From Spirochaetaceae bacterium (lineage in GTDB: Bacteria > Spirochaetota > Spirochaetia > Treponematales > Breznakiellaceae): a stretch of 9,736 nt of DNA. How positions within the stretch are numbered: position 1 is the first letter of the stretch; the number at the start of each line of letters is the position of its first letter. Made by a program: the position numbers and the translations under genes. The notes below the pieces were generated by a model that was given only the letters and a program-made list of their open reading frames with translations, was not told the origin of the DNA and made no database searches. Shown piece after piece: positions 6,310 through 9,736 of the stretch. The DNA is taken from assembly GCA_031278575.1 (NCBI GenBank), contig JAITKD010000180.1, positions 1-9,736 on the forward strand, in the 5' to 3' direction.

Positions 6310-8358
6310 ATGCCTAAAGTTAAACTTACCGATTTGGTATTGCGGGATGCCCATCAGTCCCTGTTTGCTACCCGGATGGTTACCGCCGATATGCTGCCGG
6401 CCTGTGAAAAGTTGAATAAGGTGGGTTTTTTCGCCCTGGAAGCCTGGGGAGGGGCTACCTTTGATTCCTGTATCCGGTTTTTAAACGAAGACCCTTGGGA
6501 GCGGCTTAAAAAACTCAAAGCCGCCCTGCCCAATACCAAGATCATGATGCTCCTTCGGGGGCAGAACCTCCTGGGTTACCGCCATTACGCGGACGATGTG
6601 GTGGCTAAATTCGTGGAAACCGCCGCCAAAGACGGGGTCGATGTGTTCCGTATCTTCGACGCGGTGAACGATCCCCGGAATTTCGAGGCCGCCACCGCGG
6701 CGGCAAAAAAAACCGGTAAACACATCCAGGCGGCTATTTCCTATGCCACGACCCCCTTTCATACCATAGAAAAGTACGTGGAATTAGCCAAGGAATACGC
6801 CGGAATCGGCGCCGATTCCCTTTGTATCAAGGATATGTCCGGCCTCCTCAAGCCCTATGACGCCTACGAACTGGTAAAGGCCATCAAAAAAGCGGTGGAT
6901 CTCCCCATGGAGATCCACTCCCACGCCACTACCGGGATGTCCGTGGCGACCCTTACCAAGTCCGCCGAGGCGGGGGCGGATATTCTGGATACGGTCATAT
7001 CTTCCCTTTCTATGGGTACCAGCCACAGCCCCACGGAAACCATGGTGGAAATTTTCCGGGGTACCGAATACGATACGGGCCTGGATATCAACTTGCTTCT
7101 GGAAATCGCCATGTATTTCCGGGAGGTGCGGAAAAACTATAAAAAATTCGAGTCCAGCTTCCTGGGCGCCGATACCCGGATCCTCGTTTCCCAGGTTCCC
7201 GGGGGGATGCTCTCCAATCTGGAAAGTCAGCTTAAGGAGCAGGGGGCGTCCGATAAGATCGACGCGGTCCTCAAGGAAATCGCCGTGGTCCAGAAGGACT
7301 TTGGATATCCGCCCCTGGTGACCCCCACCAGCCAGATCGTGGGAACCCAGGCGGTGTTTAACGTGTTGTTCGGCCGGTACAACCGGCTTTCCGGGGAATC
7401 CATGGACCTTTTGGTGGGTAAATACGGCGCCTGCCCGGCCCCCAAAAACGCCGAAGTGGTGAAAAAGGCCCTGGAGGCCCTCAAAATGGAAAAGGAGATC
7501 ACCCACCGCCCGGCGGATGATATTCCCAATGAATACGAAAAACTCGAAGGGGAAACCAAAAAGCTCCTGGGGGCCGATACGGTGAGTGTCGAGGACGTGT
7601 TGACCTACGCCATGTTCCCCAAGGTTGCCCCGGATTTCTTCAAAAAACGTTCCCAGGGACCGGTGGTCTTTAAGCCCGAAGCCGAAGCGCCCAAAGCGGC
7701 GGCCCCGGCGGCTCCCGGGCAGGCTGCCCGGTACACGGTGAATGTAAACGGGGCCAATTACAACGTGGTGGTTGCCCCCGCGGGGACCGTAGCGGTTGCC
7801 CCGGCTCCGGGCGGGGCGGCTCCCGGGAGCGGCGCCCCGGCGGCGGCTTCCGGCGGCGGCCAGGTCATCCCCGCTCCGGTAGCGGGGACGATCCTCCGCT
7901 ACGCCGTGGATGAGGGCGCGGAGGTCAACGCCGGTCAGACGGTGCTGATCATCGAGTCCATGAAAATGGAACTGGAGATCAAGGCCACCGCCGCGGGGAA
8001 GATCCGCTTCCTCGTCCCCACGGGAACCCAGGTGGCCGCCCAGCAGCCGGTGGCGGAACTCGGCGGTGTCCCGGGGGCGGTCCCGGCGCCCGCACCCGCC
8101 GCGCCCGCGGTTCCGGCGGAAGCGGCCGCTCCGGCTGCTTCCGGAGGGGGTACGGCGGTTCCCGCGCCGGTAGCGGGAACCATCCTCCGTTACGCGGTGA
8201 ACGAGGGGGCCCAGGTTGCCTCGGGAGAAACCATCGTCATCATCGAGTCCATGAAAATGGAACTGGAGATCAAAGCCACCGCCGCGGGTACGGTACATTT
8301 CCTGGTCCCCACGGGAACCCAGGTTGCCTCCCAACAGCCAATCGCTGAAATAGGATAA
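6310..8358 (+). CDS. oadA: Oxaloacetate decarboxylase alpha subunit with two biotinyl domains (OadA)
   Basis: Cytoplasmic carboxyltransferase that moves the carboxyl of oxaloacetate to biotin, releasing pyruvate; the carboxybiotin is then decarboxylated at OadB. Residues 1 to about 450 form the carboxyltransferase barrel and the following PYC/OADA domain. Metal and catalytic positions are present: Asp13 in LRDAHQS, Lys174 in IKDMSG, and His203/His205 in EIHSHATTG. All are offset by four from the Asp17/Lys178/His207/His209 numbering I recall for Vibrio OadA. After an Ala/Pro linker come two biotinyl domains, residues about 514-585 and 611-682, each with ESMKM and a biotin lysine at 552 and 649. 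Typical OadA proteins have about 590-600 residues and one such domain, so this 682-residue chain carries an extra repeat. Pyruvate carboxylase subunit B is the close alternative, but oadG and oadB neighbours argue for a decarboxylase. AAGGAA at 6296-6301 supports the start. Confidence 0.95.
   Translation: MPKVKLTDLVLRDAHQSLFATRMVTADMLPACEKLNKVGFFALEAWGGATFDSCIRFLNEDPWERLKKLKAALPNTKIMMLLRGQNLLGYRHYADDVVAKFVETAAKDGVDVFRIFDAVNDPRNFEAATAAAKKTGKHIQAAISYATTPFHTIEKYVELAKEYAGIGADSLCIKDMSGLLKPYDAYELVKAIKKAVDLPMEIHSHATTGMSVATLTKSAEAGADILDTVISSLSMGTSHSPTETMVEIFRGTEYDTGLDINLLLEIAMYFREVRKNYKKFESSFLGADTRILVSQVPGGMLSNLESQLKEQGASDKIDAVLKEIAVVQKDFGYPPLVTPTSQIVGTQAVFNVLFGRYNRLSGESMDLLVGKYGACPAPKNAEVVKKALEALKMEKEITHRPADDIPNEYEKLEGETKKLLGADTVSVEDVLTYAMFPKVAPDFFKKRSQGPVVFKPEAEAPKAAAPAAPGQAARYTVNVNGANYNVVVAPAGTVAVAPAPGGAAPGSGAPAAASGGGQVIPAPVAGTILRYAVDEGAEVNAGQTVLIIESMKMELEIKATAAGKIRFLVPTGTQVAAQQPVAELGGVPGAVPAPAPAAPAVPAEAAAPAASGGGTAVPAPVAGTILRYAVNEGAQVASGETIVIIESMKMELEIKATAAGTVHFLVPTGTQVASQQPIAEIG
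7849..8064 (+). repeat. First copy of duplicated biotinyl-domain sequence in oadA
   Basis: Encodes residues 514-585. Together with the second copy, 291 bp downstream, it forms an in-frame tandem duplication; 56 of 72 residues match. The DNA is identical for 35 nt (7948-7982 against 8239-8273) across the biotin attachment site, and for another 20 nt over the GTCCCCACGGGAACCCAGGT block. Confidence 0.9.
8140..8355 (+). repeat. Second copy of duplicated biotinyl-domain sequence in oadA
   Basis: Encodes residues 611-682, to the last codon of oadA. It lacks the leading strand [14 protein letters not shown] that precedes the first copy, so the duplicated unit is the barrel plus its Ala/Pro linker. 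Confidence 0.9.
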
Positions 8359-8373
8359 AATCTCCTGGTTTTA

Positions 8374-8396
8374 TCCCGTTTCGCGGGAGTTTTTTT
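8374..8396 (+). terminator. Intrinsic terminator-like hairpin between oadA and oadB
   Basis: TCCCG (8374-8378) pairs with CGGGA (8384-8388) around a TTTCG loop, followed by one G and seven T (8390-8396). The stem is short but GC-rich and the T-run is uninterrupted. It lies 16 nt after the oadA stop and 37 nt before the oadB start, inside what otherwise looks like one operon, so partial termination with reduced oadB expression is plausible. Confidence 0.65.
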
Positions 8397-8432
8397 GAGG
8401 AAGAATTCTATAAACTAAGACAGGACGGTATT

Positions 8433-9736
8433 ATGTCAAATATGAAAAAGAATCCGGTACTGATTACCAAAATATGTTTGCTCCTGGTAATAGGCGCCTT
8501 TGTATTTTCCTTTTTGCCCCGGGTTGGGGCCCAATCGGCCGCCGGGGAAAACAATCTCCCCTCGATCTACAACCTGAACGGGATAATTCCCAACAGCGCG
8601 GATCTTCCCCGGGTGTCCATCGGCAGCTTCATCCGCAATATCGCGGAAACCACCGGCCTTTTTGCCTTTGCCACCGACAAGGTGGAAAAGGAGACCACCC
8701 TGGTTGACAGCGCCACGGGGAAAAACAAAACCACCACGGTTTTTGGCTGGCAGGAACTGCTTATGGTGGCGGTGGGTTTTCTCATCATTTACCTGGGGGC
8801 GGTGAAGGGCTTTGAGCCCCTGCTCCTCATCCCCATCGGTTTCGGGACGGCTTTCGTGAACATCCCCTTTGCCGGTATGGGGGCCCCGCCGCACGGGTTC
8901 CTCCATATCATTTACGAAAGCGGGGTGGGGAACGAATTTTTCCCCCTGATTATTTTTATGGGCATAGGGGCCATGACCGATTTCGGCCCCCTGATTGCCA
9001 ACCCCAAAACCGCCATTCTGGGCGCGGCGGCCCAGTTCGGCGTATTCGGCACCCTTTTTGGTATCGCCGTGGCCAACTACCTGCCGGGGGTGGCCTTTAA
9101 CCTCAAGGAAGCCTGCTCGGTGGCGATTATCGGCGGCGCCGACGGCCCCACCACGATCTACATCGCCGCCAAACTGGCCCCCCAACTGCTGGCCACGGTG
9201 GCGGTGGCGGCCTATTCCTACATGGCCCTGGTCCCCATGATCCAGCCGCCCATCATGAAGCTCCTCACCACCAAACATGAACGGCTCATCAGGATGAAAC
9301 AGCTCCGGCCCGTTTCCAAGGTGGAAAAAGTCGCCTTCCCCATCGTGGTGTTTTCGCTTTCCATCCTGTTGATCCCCTCGGCGGCGCCCCTCATCGGCTG
9401 CCTCATGTTCGGGAACTTTATCCGGGAGTGCGGGGCGGTGGAGCGCCTCAGCAAAACCCTCCAGAACGAGCTTATCAACATCGTGTCCATCTTCCTTTCC
9501 CTGGGGGTGGGCAGCCAGATGACCCCGGAAAAATTCCTCAACCCCTCGTCCCTCATCATCGTGGTTATGGGCCTCTTGGCCTTTTCCATCGCCACCGCTA
9601 CGGGGATTCTCGTGGCCAAGTTTATGAACCTCTTCCTCAAGGAGAAGATCAACCCCCTCATCGGTTCCGCCGGGGTTTCGGCGGTGCCCATGGCCGCCCG
9701 GGTTTCCAACAAGGTGGGCCTGGAATACGATCCGGG
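8433..9736 (+). CDS. oadB: Oxaloacetate decarboxylase beta subunit (OadB), 3' end cut by window edge
   Basis: Integral membrane subunit that decarboxylates carboxybiotin and exports Na+. The 434 complete codons here show family blocks [14 protein letters not shown] (125-138), [14 protein letters not shown] (174-187), [17 protein letters not shown] (234-250), [17 protein letters not shown] (260-276) and [20 protein letters not shown] (406-425). Asp237 in GGADGPT matches the essential Asp203 of Klebsiella OadB as I recall it. By comparison with the family, roughly 35-45 C-terminal residues lie beyond the edge. The start at 8433 has AGGA at 8422-8425. The first about 105 residues are an N-terminal extension absent from the Klebsiella protein: a signal-peptide-like or membrane segment (about 8-28, then RVGAQ) and some 70 polar residues before the first conserved helix. 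Glutaconyl- or methylmalonyl-CoA decarboxylase beta subunits are similar, but the neighbouring oadA decides the call. Confidence 0.94.
   Translation, partial: MSNMKKNPVLITKICLLLVIGAFVFSFLPRVGAQSAAGENNLPSIYNLNGIIPNSADLPRVSIGSFIRNIAETTGLFAFATDKVEKETTLVDSATGKNKTTTVFGWQELLMVAVGFLIIYLGAVKGFEPLLLIPIGFGTAFVNIPFAGMGAPPHGFLHIIYESGVGNEFFPLIIFMGIGAMTDFGPLIANPKTAILGAAAQFGVFGTLFGIAVANYLPGVAFNLKEACSVAIIGGADGPTTIYIAAKLAPQLLATVAVAAYSYMALVPMIQPPIMKLLTTKHERLIRMKQLRPVSKVEKVAFPIVVFSLSILLIPSAAPLIGCLMFGNFIRECGAVERLSKTLQNELINIVSIFLSLGVGSQMTPEKFLNPSSLIIVVMGLLAFSIATATGILVAKFMNLFLKEKINPLIGSAGVSAVPMAARVSNKVGLEYDP

Noticed and set aside
6784..8334. Long open frame on the minus strand opposite oadA
   Set aside because: It is a shadow of oadA, produced by GC-rich codon use; its translation is rich in Gly/Arg/His and matches no family, and it has no start context.
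8409..8414. TATAAA resembling a -10 box upstream of oadB
   Set aside because: No acceptable -35 element lies 16-18 nt upstream, so an independent oadB promoter is not supported.
8436..9278. Long open frame on the minus strand opposite oadB
   Set aside because: It mirrors oadB, whose protein motifs are unmistakable; the reverse product is low-complexity His/Gly/Lys-rich.

Overview
The window looks like a chromosomal piece of a spirochaete, most likely a Treponema or close relative with moderately high GC. The main reason is the three-gene set on the minus strand: a TatT-family lipoprotein, a DctP-type binding protein and a fused DctQ-DctM permease. I recall the same gene order for the tripartite TRAP transporter of Treponema pallidum (TP0956-TP0957-TP0958). 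Species cannot be fixed from sequence reading alone.

Layout. Minus strand, in transcription order from 5765 down to 1: an alpha-D-phosphohexomutase (phosphoglucomutase/phosphomannomutase type, 598 aa), then tatT (24 nt later), then the TRAP substrate-binding protein (91 nt later), then the fused TRAP permease. The permease overlaps the binding-protein gene by 4 nt and runs off the left edge with nearly all of its sequence present. One well-formed sigma-70 type promoter (TTGCAT, 17 nt, TATACT) lies just upstream of the mutase, and I see no terminator inside the block, so it reads as one four-gene operon. Plus strand, from 6036 to the right edge: oadG, oadA and oadB of a membrane-bound, sodium-pumping oxaloacetate decarboxylase, with oadB cut by the right edge. 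The 270-bp divergent region between the two operons holds the mutase promoter, a hairpin followed by six T, and a perfect 10-bp inverted repeat upstream of oadG.

How the genes work together. The oad complex decarboxylates oxaloacetate to pyruvate and CO2 and uses the energy to export Na+. TRAP transporters import their substrate with Na+. The window therefore pairs, head to head, a Na+ exporter with a transporter that probably consumes the Na+ gradient; this link is inference. The mutase handles hexose phosphates and its presence in front of the TRAP genes may be a regulatory convenience or a hint about the cargo.

Most noteworthy: OadA carries two tandem biotinyl domains (78% identical by my count, each with an ESMKM site) instead of the usual one. 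There is also a terminator-like hairpin between oadA and oadB, and the binding protein has Gly where the family's ligand-contacting Arg is expected. I found no mobile element, RNA gene or CRISPR array, and no wholly unknown gene system; the genes are recognisable and the novelty is in their details.
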